A stretch of DNA of 64,000 bases from Exophiala sp. HKRS030. Taxonomy: Eukaryota; Ascomycota; Eurotiomycetes; Chaetothyriales; Herpotrichiellaceae. The DNA lies in NCBI GenBank assembly GCA_023897205.1, contig JAHWDD010000012.1:558001-622000 (forward strand). The letters run 5' to 3'. The notes under the pieces were generated by a model. That model saw only the letters and a program-made list of their open reading frames with translations, searched no databases and was not told the DNA's origin. Shown here piece after piece: positions 44,199-55,502 of the stretch. The position numbers were made by a program, and so were the translations under genes. Each line of letters opens with the position of its first letter. Position 1 is the stretch's first letter.

Positions 44199-46056
44199 GG
44201 AACGAACGGTCACAGTCCACCAGTGACGCACTTGATCACGGAATCCAAACACCAAAGCAAAATACGCGAGGTCTACTACCAATACGAGTCGTAGAATGCA
44301 TCCCTTGTTTGCATAACGACGCAGAAAAGTTGGAATTTTCCACGCAAGATGTTCAGTAAATCCGAGTTGGCAATCTCCGGGGCTGCGTCTCTGATTTTGG
44401 ATGATTTGCTAATCGCCCTGCCTCTGCGGAACCCCCTTGTCATTGGTACAGCATAAGCACGTACTACTGGGAAAAAGAGTTCACCCCATCCCATGTGAAG
44501 GTCAAGGCCACCTGCAGCTTTGTGACGCCTCTCGATAAAATCTCCACGAGAGTCTAAGTCAAAGGTTGACAATCGAAACACACATTTGAACCATCCTGGG
44601 TGGGCCACGGTTGCGTCGTGCTTCTTTTGCATTCTGGTTTGCACTTGCATCGTTCTCATATACCCTCCCTTCGGTTGGACTGCCGCATATTGCGCTTGTT
44701 GCGGATACGAAAAAGGTAATGGTTGAACTACTTTCGGCACGATTCGTGTTTATTCAATATTACGTGGAATCATGATCCTTGACTTTGAAGAGGATGCAAT
44801 CGTCCAAACAAGGCGTCGAGTGTGTGTGTGTGTAATGGACCATTACTCTGACAAGCTTCGATGGTGTGTTTTGACTATACAGAATATGGTGTTGTACGTA
44901 CCGAGGACCAAACAATTCCCCGGTTTCATGCCATGTCATCTAGCTATCAAGAAACCTTTTTTTCCGAGACCGTTTCCCTATCGATCGGCACCGTCCAGCC
45001 CAAGGTAGGAAATCTCGCAACATCCAGACGTCGATGCTTTTGGGGGGGTGGAGTTCGAGATTGGTGCTATTTCATGCGAGCTGAGCTGATTCACAGACTT
45101 GGATGGGGAGAATATGACCTCGCTTCGATTAAGACATCCATTCCGAAGCAAACAAGTTCTGTCCTCCAATACTGATGAATACTGGTTTGGGATCGCTTTT
45201 TTTTCTTTCGATGGCTCAGAACACCATCCTTGTGGGGAAAACGTGAGACAGACCTTTTCTCAAAATATTTTTGTCGTACCATATTGGCAAAAGTTCGAAC
45301 GCAGGATCACAACCGTGTATATCACGAGAGGTTTACAAGGGTCTGCCTGCCTGCCTTGTATTTCATTTTATTCCATCTCCACGGACCGGAGCACGAGTTG
45401 TGTTATCAGTCAGCAATCATACAAGAGTACAAGGTAATCTTCTTTCAGGCCGGTCGATATGATATTGTAGAAGTACTACATCGTCTACATCGTCCTCGAT
45501 TTGGTTCAATGCATTGCCTTGAGTCAGAGACTTTACTCCGTGCCACACCAAGTACATCCTGTCTACAGTAGGTGTTATAGAAATGGAACTCAAGTTGTCA
45601 GGCGGAGCGAAACTTGACGGACCTTTACGAACGATTACCCAAAGATGGAGTCCGTTCCACCTTGGTGCAGGTGATGGTAGGCTCTCGTAGGAGAGAGTTA
45701 CTTACTGTACATGAAGTTTTTGGACCAGAGGAAGGGTGGTACGGGGGAGTACAGATAGATTCATGATACCTGACCTAGTTTGTCATAGATAGTTTACCCT
45801 ATACCCCCTACACACGAGCGAATGGGAAAAGGGGGTGTGTATGAGGAACCTCGTTGTTTGATCACCATGACGATGACGGTGACTGTGACGACGACATCAG
45901 TGACGGTGACGACGTGTTGGGTGACTGATGATATACTTTTAACCCCATTATCTGATCTCTCCCACCTAATACTCGGGTGGGCAAAAGGTACATCATAAGT
46001 ACCTAGGTGAACCAAAAAACAACACCTCGCAACATACGTCAAGTTGACTCTCCACA

Positions 46057-46077
46057 CCCCCCTCCCTCCCCCCCCCC
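46057..46077. repeat. C-rich tract (G-rich on the minus strand)
   Basis: Cytosine runs of 6, 3 and 10 separated by single thymines. The complementary strand could form a quadruplex. Confidence 0.6.
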
Positions 46078-46595
46078 TACCTACTTCCGTTTTTGGAAAG
46101 GGTTGATTAACATGTTCCCTCTTCGATTTCCCTGCTTGATTCTTGATATCTCTTTGCTCAAAACCAAGACGAGGTACCCTGACGCAAGCAGAAACTTTCT
46201 CCGAGGACGAGTACAAGCTTTGGACAAGACAACGTTCCAGTATTGAAAGTGTCGAGGAGGAAAAAGGTCGTCATCGGTGGTCATCATTGTTTCTTTGAAA
46301 AAGGGTGCGGTGCGTGGCAGGAGGGGGAGCTACGGGGGGCAAGGATAGCCACGTACTTGATGAGCTTGATCATATGGTAACTAGGTACCGTAACAAATCT
46401 TGTAACAATCAACAATTTTGCCTGGGACGGGACTACATAGTAGAAGTATCGGTATTCGTCGACGCCAACACTTGTCTATTACCTATTAGGTACAGAATAC
46501 GAATGCTTGCATGCTGAAACCATAGTCATCATCATCATCAACAAAACGTCTTTGCAAGGTCTCGACTTCTTGACATGCCTCGAAACAATATACCT

Positions 46596-49500
46596 TCAAA
46601 ACACTGTACACTCCAAAGTCATGTGCTCCGAAACCCTCCATGGCGCCAACATCTTTGCCCGCAACAGATCTTCAACTTGACCCGTCCCTTGATATGCCAT
46701 GGCCAGATCGTCGGCTTCCAGTTTGCCTCCAGGGGGTACTTGACGGTTCGCATTGAGGACGGCCATTTCAGCTGCATAAACCCCGGCACCTTCGTCTTCT
46801 TCATCCTGGACGGATTGTGAAAGTTCCGACCAACCCTGTGGTTGTCCGGGTGCGAGCATGATCCCTTCCAGTGCATCCGCCAACGTGGCCATTGGTGTTT
46901 CTGCCTCTTCGTCTCTATGCCGTGGTCCCTTCTTCACTTTACACCCCGCGATACCAGCCAACACTTGGGTCACCCTGATCTTGTCCAGAATCCCCACGTC
47001 GTCGGTTGACCTCAAAGCTTTGAGTTCTTCCTCGACCGCTTCCAACACGGCCTCGTCGTCGTCGAGCAATCCCATGACCGCCAACAGACACACGGCCTGG
47101 ACGTGCTTCGGGTTGTTCTCGACCACACCAAACAATTGCGACTGAGCTGCCTCCTTCTCCGCCTCGCCACCTTTGGCCCACAGGACTTGTGCAAGCATAC
47201 AGACAATGTCGGGCTCATTTTTGACTTCTCCCAGTGCTTCCTGGAACATCTTGATCGACCGTTCGGTGTTGTGCAAATGACTGTGTGCGAGGCCAGCCGT
47301 GACCTGTGCCGCTAGACGCCATCTCTGTCGAGCCTCCGAATACGTCGCACCAAAATCGTCGGCGTCTCCAGACAGGTCGAGTGCCGTCTCTGCGCTCGCG
47401 ACGGCATCTGAGAATTCACCACACGCAAGTTGTGCTCGGGACAGGTCGGCTTTTGCTTGCGTGAACCTGACCAGATACTCGGTGGATTCCGACTTTTCAT
47501 ATTCTGCTTCGGCGGCGTCGCAAACCTCTCGGAGAGCCTCGGAACTACTTTCACAGTCGCCCGCACGTTCCGCCAAAAGAGCCATGAGATGGGTTGAGAC
47601 CATGTCGGAAGGTTGGTGCACATGGTACTGTCGCATCGCGAAGAGTGGCTGCAACAAATGGCTGACCTCTTGTGACCTCGAAGGATCTTTGAGAAGGTAA
47701 TCGAAGGCTGAAATTGCATAGTGACGTTTTGCCGGCAGGCGTGACGCGTCGGCAATGTCAAAGGCATGCGTGAACAAACCTCTCGCTTCACCGACACTGC
47801 CAAACAGTAGCGCGAGCAAGCCTTGTCCGATCCAAGCGTCCGCGTATTCAGGATCCTCCGACTGCGCTCGAGTGAAAGCTTCGTTGGCAAGTTGATTGTC
47901 CCCATGTACAATGTATAAAACACCGAGGTTGGTCCAGGTTCTGGAGCTGTGGTCGTTGAGATGTAAGCTGCGAACGAAGGCGTGTTGTGAGACTTGCGGG
48001 CTTAGGTCCAGTGTGACGACTCCGAGGGCGTTCCAGAATTCCGAGTTGCTGGCTTCGAGCTCGATGGCACGCTTGAAACACTTGATTGCTGCTTTCAAGA
48101 AACGACGATATTTCTTTCCTCTGGCTTCTGTCGGTGCCGGTGAGAACGAGTACGCTTCGAATTCGGCCCATCCGAGATTGTACCAGGCGACAGCCTGTGC
48201 ATGTTGGTCTGTAGAAGAGGCATGGACAGCGCGTTTGTGGGCCAAGATGGCAGCATTGAGGAATTTGTCGCTCAGGGTGAATTGAGAATGATGCTCATTC
48301 GTTGCAGTCGTGTCCAAATCCACCTTGTCAAGGTCTACGAGGATATCCAACTCGTTCCCCAGCGACAGCCGTAGTAACGATGTGATTGATTGGAGGTTGA
48401 CCGGATCGCTGTAGAGTCTGACTTGTCCAAGAACAGAGCAAGCATCGCCAGCCGCTTTCCAAAGGTTGAAAGAGTTAGTGTCGCGCTGTGCAATGTCTGT
48501 AGCCACCTCGATGGCAGAAGCCGCAAGTTTGACGGCCTCCCCAAACATGCCCAGGCCTACCTTTGCACTTGCATTTTCTGACATGGTCTGGAGGAGAGCG
48601 AGGAGCACTCCAAACTCATCCGGCTTCATGTCCAGTACTGCTCTGTAGGCTAAGATGGCCTCGTCAAAAAGACCCATTTCGCGTTGAACATTGGCAAGCA
48701 TGTATTCGGCAAACCAAGTTTCATCAGCAGAAAGGCCATGGTCGAGGCTTTGTGCTTTTGCAAAGGCTCTTGTAGCAGCAATATGACGTCCGGCATTGTG
48801 ATAACTCTCTCCCAACCCAACCCAGGAGTAATAATCAGTCGCATTGATTCGAAGAGCCGCCTGGAACGAAACTATGGCCGGAAAGTATTGTTGCTTGTTC
48901 ATTTGGACGACACCCAAGGCAGCAAATGGCCAGCTATAAGCTCTCTTCTTGGATCCGGGCGCCGGTTTGGCTTTCCCGGAGGCGACCACCCGCTGTGCGA
49001 CCAGTTCAACAAGATCCCATTCGGCAGCGTCTGCAAATGCTTTGGCCAGTCTGTGTGCCGCGTCGAGTTCGGAAGTAGACAACTCAAACGCCTTTTGCAG
49101 TGCAACTCGGGCTCTCTGCTTGCTTTTTCCATAGTCCTGGAAATAAGTGCCTAAGAGCGTGTACGCTGGAGCATAACTCGGGTTGGCCTTGATTGAGGCA
49201 ATGAGGTGTTTATAGGGACCTGACTTGTCTTTTCTTGCCTTTGCCGATGAGTTGCTGTGCCATTGACACCAGGCGATACGATATAAGACGATAGATTTCA
49301 CCGACAAGTCCTGGTGTCGTTCTGCTTCGATGTCTGACAGAATGTGTTGAAGATCACGGAGACCGTCCTCGACTGCACCATCCTGGGCTCGACACCAAGC
49401 ATACTCGAGCTTGATTCGAACATTATCCGGGTCACGCTCAGAGGCTTGTTGCAGAAATCTGACTGCCTGTGGGTAATCTTCATCTTCTTCGAATATCAAC

Positions 49501-50846
49501 CCAATCCCAAGCAACGCTGGAGTCAGCTTAGGCTTCCGTTGGAGGATTTCCTCGAATAGTGACTTCGCTTCCGGATGATATCTGGGAGACTGATACTCGA
49601 TCATGGCCTTAGCTAGGATAAGATTGACGCCATCGAGGGTGTTTTGTAGTTCCAATGCAAAGAGCTTTTGCGCATCTTTGACAAGTGATTGAGCTTTGCG
49701 CGCTACGCTCACGGTGCCTTCCCAATCCTCGAACCGAAGATAGGTGTAAGACAGGATGCGATGTGCCAAAAGAGAGTCTGGACAATCTTCAAGTCCCTCG
49801 TTCAACAGAATCAGAAGGTCAGCACCGTTCAGCTTTTCGTCCTTTTCGTCCTTTTCTGACTCTTCCGACGGATCGACAGGCGGACGCGGAAAGGGTGAAA
49901 TGTCGCTATTGAGGAAGCCTCCAAGGATCTTGCTCAGACCGTCGTCTGGGAAAAAGTCAACGTATTCCCGAAAGATGTGAACATCCCAGTCCTCGAGCTC
50001 CTCGGCGTCGACCCATTCAAGAGCAACTCTCCACGCCAGAAGAAATGGCTGTTTGACGATGACCATGCCATTTGCCATAGTCAGGACCTTGTCGCGTTGT
50101 TGGGCCTTGTTTTGCTCTGGAACCACACGCAAGTCGTCATACAAGCGCCGAAAGAGCTTTTGTTCGAGATCATGGCGCGCATCGTCGTCTCGTGTCCAAT
50201 CGATCAGCGCTGCATAGATGTCCTCGACATGGAATCTATCAATCGCTTCAGCCTTTACTTGTTTTGTGACTTGATCGATCCTGGCTCCTAATCGTGTTCT
50301 TCTTTCTCCGATTTGTGTATTGATCCATTCTTTCTCTTCGGCCTCGGCTGACTCTAGTATACGCAGGTACGTGAGCGAAGGCTGCATGACCCGACCCTCC
50401 AGGACGGAATACAGGCTCGAGGTTGGTAGAATTAGTTCCAATGCCCGTCGGTATTGTGCTCTGCTTCCATGCTTCTTTGCAAACAGCTCATACTTGTCAA
50501 TAACATTCTGACACTGAGCCCGGTCTTCTTGCTCGGCGTAAATTTCTGCGAGTTTGAATGCGACACCGTGATAAGCGTCCACTTTAGAGCTGCCTTGCTT
50601 CTCAAATAAAGTGATCAGCCCCTTGTAGGCCTGAGGATCTTGGGATTTCAAATCTGCGGCTTTGCGAATGGCCTTTTCGGCTGCGTCGAGATCGTTCAGC
50701 TTTTCCCTCGCAAAACCGAGAAAGAGCAAAGCTGTGTGATTTTTGTTGTCTTGACTGACCACATCCTCCGCCTGTTGGGCTGCTTTTTCAAATTGACCAT
50801 TATCGAGAGAAGCCTTGATGGCCTTTAAAAGTCCTTTTGTAGCCAT
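46596..50846 (-). CDS. Superkiller protein 3 (Ski3), TPR scaffold of the Ski complex
   Basis: One uninterrupted frame of 1416 residues, matching the ~1400 of fungal Ski3. It is built almost entirely of helical TPR-like repeats: KGLLKAIKASLDNGQFEKAAQQAEDVV at the start, LNDLDAAEKAIRKAADL, PAYTLLGTYFQDYGKSKQRARVALQKAF, NATDYYSWVGLGESYHNAGR, EFWNALGVVTLD, and TWTNLGVLYIVHGDNQLANEAFTRA near residue 980. Ski3 joins the helicase Ski2 and two copies of Ski8 to feed mRNA into the cytoplasmic exosome for 3'-5' decay, including non-stop decay. The other Ski genes are not in this window. It is divergent from the GH5 gene. Confidence 0.94.
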   Translation of the reverse strand: MATKGLLKAIKASLDNGQFEKAAQQAEDVVSQDNKNHTALLFLGFAREKLNDLDAAEKAIRKAADLKSQDPQAYKGLITLFEKQGSSKVDAYHGVAFKLAEIYAEQEDRAQCQNVIDKYELFAKKHGSRAQYRRALELILPTSSLYSVLEGRVMQPSLTYLRILESAEAEEKEWINTQIGERRTRLGARIDQVTKQVKAEAIDRFHVEDIYAALIDWTRDDDARHDLEQKLFRRLYDDLRVVPEQNKAQQRDKVLTMANGMVIVKQPFLLAWRVALEWVDAEELEDWDVHIFREYVDFFPDDGLSKILGGFLNSDISPFPRPPVDPSEESEKDEKDEKLNGADLLILLNEGLEDCPDSLLAHRILSYTYLRFEDWEGTVSVARKAQSLVKDAQKLFALELQNTLDGVNLILAKAMIEYQSPRYHPEAKSLFEEILQRKPKLTPALLGIGLIFEEDEDYPQAVRFLQQASERDPDNVRIKLEYAWCRAQDGAVEDGLRDLQHILSDIEAERHQDLSVKSIVLYRIAWCQWHSNSSAKARKDKSGPYKHLIASIKANPSYAPAYTLLGTYFQDYGKSKQRARVALQKAFELSTSELDAAHRLAKAFADAAEWDLVELVAQRVVASGKAKPAPGSKKRAYSWPFAALGVVQMNKQQYFPAIVSFQAALRINATDYYSWVGLGESYHNAGRHIAATRAFAKAQSLDHGLSADETWFAEYMLANVQREMGLFDEAILAYRAVLDMKPDEFGVLLALLQTMSENASAKVGLGMFGEAVKLAASAIEVATDIAQRDTNSFNLWKAAGDACSVLGQVRLYSDPVNLQSITSLLRLSLGNELDILVDLDKVDLDTTATNEHHSQFTLSDKFLNAAILAHKRAVHASSTDQHAQAVAWYNLGWAEFEAYSFSPAPTEARGKKYRRFLKAAIKCFKRAIELEASNSEFWNALGVVTLDLSPQVSQHAFVRSLHLNDHSSRTWTNLGVLYIVHGDNQLANEAFTRAQSEDPEYADAWIGQGLLALLFGSVGEARGLFTHAFDIADASRLPAKRHYAISAFDYLLKDPSRSQEVSHLLQPLFAMRQYHVHQPSDMVSTHLMALLAERAGDCESSSEALREVCDAAEAEYEKSESTEYLVRFTQAKADLSRAQLACGEFSDAVASAETALDLSGDADDFGATYSEARQRWRLAAQVTAGLAHSHLHNTERSIKMFQEALGEVKNEPDIVCMLAQVLWAKGGEAEKEAAQSQLFGVVENNPKHVQAVCLLAVMGLLDDDEAVLEAVEEELKALRSTDDVGILDKIRVTQVLAGIAGCKVKKGPRHRDEEAETPMATLADALEGIMLAPGQPQGWSELSQSVQDEEDEGAGVYAAEMAVLNANRQVPPGGKLEADDLAMAYQGTGQVEDLLRAKMLAPWRVSEHMTLECTVF

Positions 50847-51393
50847 TTGTCTTCCTCTGACTTGTCTGCCAGGTTAGGATGTAGTTGCTGATGTCGACCT
50901 GTAGGATTGATCTTAAACTCATTCCTCACGCGATGATTAATTCAACGTGGCATACAGCAAACATTTTCCTTTTGACCAATGCCAACTGCTTCACCAAGAC
51001 CTCTCACCACCAGAACGGGATGTAACGTTTCCAGCAAACATGCACACGTTCGTGAACACATGTGAGAAGACATATGAAGTCGAACATCAAAATGAACGAC
51101 GGGCATTAAAATTCCCAATGGGGAAAATGACGTCGCAAGATGCGGAAAGACGGACGAACGTCTAAGCGAGACAATTCGACTTCAACAAACACCCTACGAT
51201 CAATGATGCTACGACAATCTCCCAGATATTCATACGAACCTCATACCGAAACACCTCAAGTGTCGTAGCTACAACCTTGTGACAGCTCACACCTCTCCGA
51301 CCACTTCCTACGCCAACCCTCCCTCACTAGCATACGCCTTGCTTATTCGATCCCATATGATCTCCTAAGATCTGGCCGCACTGGCGTAATCAT
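50847..51393. promoter_or_regulatory. Divergent promoter region of SKI3 and the GH5 gene
   Basis: These 547 bp separate two divergent start codons. No TATA box or repeat stands out and no other coding sequence is supported. Confidence 0.45.
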
Positions 51394-53782
51394 ATGGCTA
51401 CCCAAGGCCTTAGAATCGATGGGATTAGGCTCAGAGATCTTGAGAACCGGGAAGTGACCTTTCGAGGCATTAATGTCGCAGGGGATAGCAAATTCCCTCG
51501 CCATCCAGACCAGCCATCCTACGAGCCCGGTGGCTTCTTCGACGCAAACAATGTTTCTTTTGTAGGTCGACCTTTCACGGAAGAGGAGGCCTATACCCAC
51601 TTTGCACGCTTGAAGAGATGGGGATACAATGCCATTCGGTACATCTTTACCTGGGAGGCTCTGGAGCATGCCGGGCCCGGTCAATATGATGAAGACTTCA
51701 TCGATCACACCATAAAGATCCTACGCATAGCCAAAGAGTACGGCTTCTATGTGTTTATGGATCCTCATCAAGATGTCTGGTCACGATTCACAGGAGGATC
51801 TGGGGCTCCTCTATGGACCTTGCATGCTTGTGGTTTAGACCCTGAGACATTTACTTCTAACCAAGCTGCTGTTGTCCACAACACCTGGTCTGACCCTGCA
51901 AAGTTCCCGAAGATGCTGTGGCCTACCAATTATACGCGGCTAGCCACCCAAGTCACATTCACCCTATTCTTTGCCGGTCGAGATTTTGCCCCTAATGCAA
52001 TAATAGACGGCAAGAATATCCAAGACTATTTGACCGACCACTTCATTGCTGCTTGTGCACATCTCGCTCAAAGGATCCATGATGCTGGCGGGCTAGAAGA
52101 TGACTGTATCATTGGATGGGAAACCATGAATGAACCTCATCGAGGGCTTGTGGGGTGGGAAGACTTAGATGCCCTTCCGGAAGAGTTGAAAATGAGAAAG
52201 GGAACCTGCCCTACACCATGGCAGGCGATGCTTACAGGGGCAGGGCGTGCAGTGGAAATCGACGTCTATGACTTCAGCACCTTTGGGCCTTACAAGAGTG
52301 GGAGAGAGCTGGTCGATCCAGAAGGCGTCTCGGCTTGGTTACAGCCGAATTGGGATGATACGAGGTATGGTTGGAAGCGTGATCCAGGATGGAAGCTGGG
52401 CCAATGTATATGGGCTCAGCATGGCGTCTGGGATCCGAACAACGACCAGTTATTGAAAAAGGACTACTTTGCAACTATCCCAAAGTCTGGTACGAAGTTG
52501 GACTACGAAAAGTTCACCAACTTATACTACATGGACCATTTCCGCAAATTTCGAGATGCTATCCGGGCCATCCACAGAGATTGCATTATTCTGATGCAAT
52601 CGGCCGTCCTCGAGATACCGCCACTCGTCAAAGACACTCCTGACGATGAAAAGCGACTAATATTTGCTTCACACTACTACGATGGAATCACCTTGATCCA
52701 GAAGCATTGGAACAAATATTACAATGTTGACATCTTTGGTCTACTACGGCATAAATATTCGAACCCTGCTTTCGCGGTCAGATTAGGACAAACGGCCATC
52801 CGCAACTGCTTACGAGATCAGCTTAGAGCGATTCGTGACGAGGGCATCGAACACCTTGGAGAGCACCCTACACTATTCACCGAGATCGGTATTCCGTTCG
52901 ATATGGATGACAAGTACGCATACAAGACTGGCGACTACTCCAGTCAAACCTCGGCTCTGGACGCAAATCACTACGCTTTGGAAGGGTCCGGGGCTCAGGG
53001 ATACACCCTGTGGACATATGTTGGACAGGTGAGGATTCTTTTTTTGGGCGGCCTTCAGTTTCCTTTTGCTTACTTGTAGTTAGAATAACCATGAATGGGG
53101 TGATTTGTGGAACGGCGAGGATCTTTCAATCGTCTCGGTTGATGATCCGCTCTTACCAAACAGTTCTTCGATATCTCGTTTGCAAACTGCCAACCCTTCC
53201 ACAACTTCTTTGAGCCGAAAGCCTGCCTCATACTCGGACGCAACAACAACAACGACGACGACGACGACGACGACTCTGTCCGAATCCTCCACCATCAATC
53301 CCTCCAATCTGAGAGATGCACTCAAACTTCCTGAAATTGCCCAGAAACCTACGTCAGCAGCAGCCGACAACGCTGGCTTGCGGGCGGCAGAAGCCTACGT
53401 TCGACCTTCCCCCATTGCGACCGTTGGCGACGTGGTCAAGTACGGGTTCGACCTGAACAGTGTGACTTTTACATTCAGCTTGGTCGCTAGTCAGGCCACG
53501 AAAGAGGATGTCCCCACGGAGATTTTTCTCCCCGAGTTTCATTTCCCCCCGGAAAAGACCAACGTCGAGGTCAGCGGCGGCAGGTGGAGAATAGACGTTT
53601 TGGACGTGGACGGCGAGGGCATGCAAGTCATGAAGTGGTGGCACGGCGCTGGCGAGCAGAGCATGACCGTCAAGGGTGTCAAGAGGAAACCCGGGACCTG
53701 GGGAGTGGAAGATGCAGCAGACGCCGAGGCTGGGTATTTGGATACCATGAGGTCTTCGGTTGAAAGCTGCACTGTGATGTGA
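51394..53782 (+). CDS. GH5 glycosidase acting on steryl or ceramide glucosides (EGCrP-like)
   Basis: Two exons (51394-53028 and 53084-53782) encode 777 residues. Both retaining-glycosidase residues are present: acid/base Glu247 in ETMNEPHRG and nucleophile Glu497 in LFTEIGIPFD. The (beta/alpha)8 barrel also shows VTFRGINVAGDSKFP, MDPHQDVWSRFTGG, and YTLWTYVGQNNHEWGD at its end. The length and the extra C-terminal beta domain fit GH5 subfamily 12, which includes fungal EGCrP1 (glucosylceramide) and EGCrP2/Sgl1 (ergosteryl glucoside); I cannot choose between these substrates. No signal peptide is seen, in keeping with intracellular members. An (ACA/ACG/ACT)11 run at 53243-53275 encodes eleven threonines. 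The second exon's acceptor (TTAG|AAT) was chosen because it restores GQNNHEWGD. Confidence 0.9.
53243..53275. repeat. Coding trinucleotide repeat, eleven threonine codons
   Basis: ACA x3, ACG x7, ACT x1, in frame in the GH5 gene between the barrel and the C-terminal domain. It is probably a flexible linker and may vary in length between strains. Confidence 0.9.
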
Positions 53783-54020
53783 CGAGATAACGAGAAACTA
53801 CGTAGGTGTGTGATGTGTTTTTTGGGTTGATATCAAGGTATTCGTTGTTCAGGAGTTCATGCTCGTCGTGGATATTGATTAGGTAGGTAGTCTTTTTATT
53901 CTTATCTTTTCCACACGTGCTTCAGTAGGGAAAAGGCTAGCACACGCCAAAGCCTCTTCAAAAGTTTCGTAGTGTTGTCATGATATATATGTCTGCTACG
54001 TGTCAAGAAATAGTAGGCTC

Positions 54021-55502
54021 TCAGCGGCCTTCGTCGTCGCTGCGATTGTTCTCGGCGCTTTTATGTTCATCATCATCGTCGTCTTCATCGTCATCGTCGT
54101 CTGCGCTGCTTTGTTGTTCACTCTCCCCTCTCAGCTTACCACCTTTCCGCTTGGGAATGACCTTCATAAAGGCCTCTCCCCAGTCACCACACTCGAGCCA
54201 GCGAACCATGATTTCCACGACATGGTTGGTAGCTAGGACCTTGCGAGACTGCATGTCCAGATATTGTCCAATGGGGAGTTTCGCGGTCCTGATGCCTTTT
54301 TCCTTGGCGATCTTGTAACAGATGCCCTTGTGGCGGTTCTTGTCGACGAGACCGCCTACAATGTAGGTGGAGTAAGGGGACAGTTCCGACAGCGTGTCGG
54401 GAGAGTCAGAAGTGAGGTAAACCACCTCGCCCTCCTTGGGCAGATGGTTATCAGCAGGCCCATCAGAACTTGGTGCATCCCTAGAACTTTCTGTTTCCGC
54501 AACAGATCCTGTGCCCGCACCAGCACCAGACTCTCTCTTTGGAGGAGCACCATCGCCACTTTCGACAGGCTGTTCATCTGCTGTCATTTCAGCCACATGA
54601 CTTTTAGCTGCTGCCGCGTTTTTTCCAAAATGGCCCGCCAACTTTCCACCTCCGGGCCCACGCATGACTTCGGCGGCGTTTTTGGCCGCGGTTACAAAAT
54701 CGCCTTCTTCAAAAACAACATTCTTCCAGTTGAGGTAGTGCTTGCTGAGGACGGTGTCGAATCGTTGTTTTAGCCATCCTCCCCAAGAACTGATGACCAA
54801 ATGTGCCTGGAAGGGCGCCCGATAGTTGTCCGAGTAGGAGCGAGTGATCTGCGAGCCCAGCGAGATGCGCTCCTTTTCCATCATCAAGTCGTCAAAGCCA
54901 CAGTCTACGATGATGGTCACGGGAAGCTGGACCGGACGTCGAGACTTGTGTGATCGTGGTTGTGTCTGCTGCGTCTTTTTGAGTTGTGCGACCACACTGT
55001 CCGGATCTTCGCCTCGCTCGATGGCAGATTTCTTTGCCTCTTCAAGACGCAACTCTTCCTCTTCCCGGGCGGCCTTCTTCCTCGCCTTTTTGGCTTGTAG
55101 TTTTTCCTTTCTCTTCAGCTTACGATCGCCCCGAGCCGCTTCCCATTCCTCCCGTTTGCGCAGCTTCTTCATTTGATTTTTCGACATGGGTTTTGTGGTA
55201 GATTCATCGTTTTCCTTTTCCTCCTGTTCTTGCGGCGTAGACTCCATACTGGAGGGCTTAGGGTTTTGGTTCGGGGCATCATCTTGTCGAGCTACGTCCT
55301 CGACTTCATGCTGTGTCGACGAATCTGCAACATTAGCAGTATGCTCATCTGGCTTACTGTTGTGTGATGGTACGGTCAGGGAACCAGCGATGGAGGAAGC
55401 AGCACCAGATGAGGACTGCGCAGCAGAGGGCACTTCATTAAGTAGACCGTCCTGGTCATGATCGAGCTTTCTCAATTTCATCGGTCGCTCATCGGCTTCC
55501 AT
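54021..55502 (-). CDS. tRNA (guanine-N1)-methyltransferase Trm10
   Basis: One exon, 493 residues from the ATG at 55502. The frame is open further upstream, but only from a TTG. A disordered N-terminus precedes a basic coiled stretch ([21 protein letters not shown] and following Lys/Arg/Glu repeats) typical of Trm10. The SPOUT domain has [14 protein letters not shown] and [18 protein letters not shown], then [26 protein letters not shown] (its Asp is the proposed catalytic residue) and [13 protein letters not shown], then [16 protein letters not shown]. About 70 low-complexity residues are inserted within the domain and the tail is very acidic ([13 protein letters not shown]). Trm10 makes m1G at position 9 of tRNAs, using S-adenosylmethionine. 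It is divergent from the complex I gene. Confidence 0.94.
   Translation of the reverse strand: MEADERPMKLRKLDHDQDGLLNEVPSAAQSSSGAASSIAGSLTVPSHNSKPDEHTANVADSSTQHEVEDVARQDDAPNQNPKPSSMESTPQEQEEKENDESTTKPMSKNQMKKLRKREEWEAARGDRKLKRKEKLQAKKARKKAAREEEELRLEEAKKSAIERGEDPDSVVAQLKKTQQTQPRSHKSRRPVQLPVTIIVDCGFDDLMMEKERISLGSQITRSYSDNYRAPFQAHLVISSWGGWLKQRFDTVLSKHYLNWKNVVFEEGDFVTAAKNAAEVMRGPGGGKLAGHFGKNAAAAKSHVAEMTADEQPVESGDGAPPKRESGAGAGTGSVAETESSRDAPSSDGPADNHLPKEGEVVYLTSDSPDTLSELSPYSTYIVGGLVDKNRHKGICYKIAKEKGIRTAKLPIGQYLDMQSRKVLATNHVVEIMVRWLECGDWGEAFMKVIPKRKGGKLRGESEQQSSADDDDDEDDDDDEHKSAENNRSDDEGR

Larger units (their letters stand above)
40407..46595. other. 6.2 kb gene-free convergent region
   Basis: This is the longest gap in the window, between two genes that converge on it. 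Reading frames up to 188 codons exist but start at non-ATG codons or are built on repeats, so I reject them. It contains microsatellites (GTATCC)4, (ATTGT)5, (TC)12, (GT)7 and a CAT run near 46526, a G-rich block at 41015-41056, a C-rich block at 46057-46077, and four copies of TACGGAGTA/TACTCCGTA. I could not identify transposon protein fragments, tRNA or rRNA. A long non-coding RNA or a degraded element remains possible. Confidence 0.5.

Noticed and set aside
43728..44294. 188-codon plus-strand reading frame in the large gap
   Set aside because: It begins at TTG, contains a Leu-Ser run created by the (TC)12 repeat, and shows no recognisable domain; likely chance.
44276..44740. 154-codon minus-strand reading frame
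   Set aside because: It starts at GTG, the first ATG is internal, and nothing resembles a known domain; no splice signals extend it convincingly.
4928..46008. Recurring CCTAGG/TACCTA words suspected as an enriched motif
   Set aside because: CCTAGG copies I located are below the ~16 expected for a 6-mer in 64 kb, so no enrichment can be claimed.
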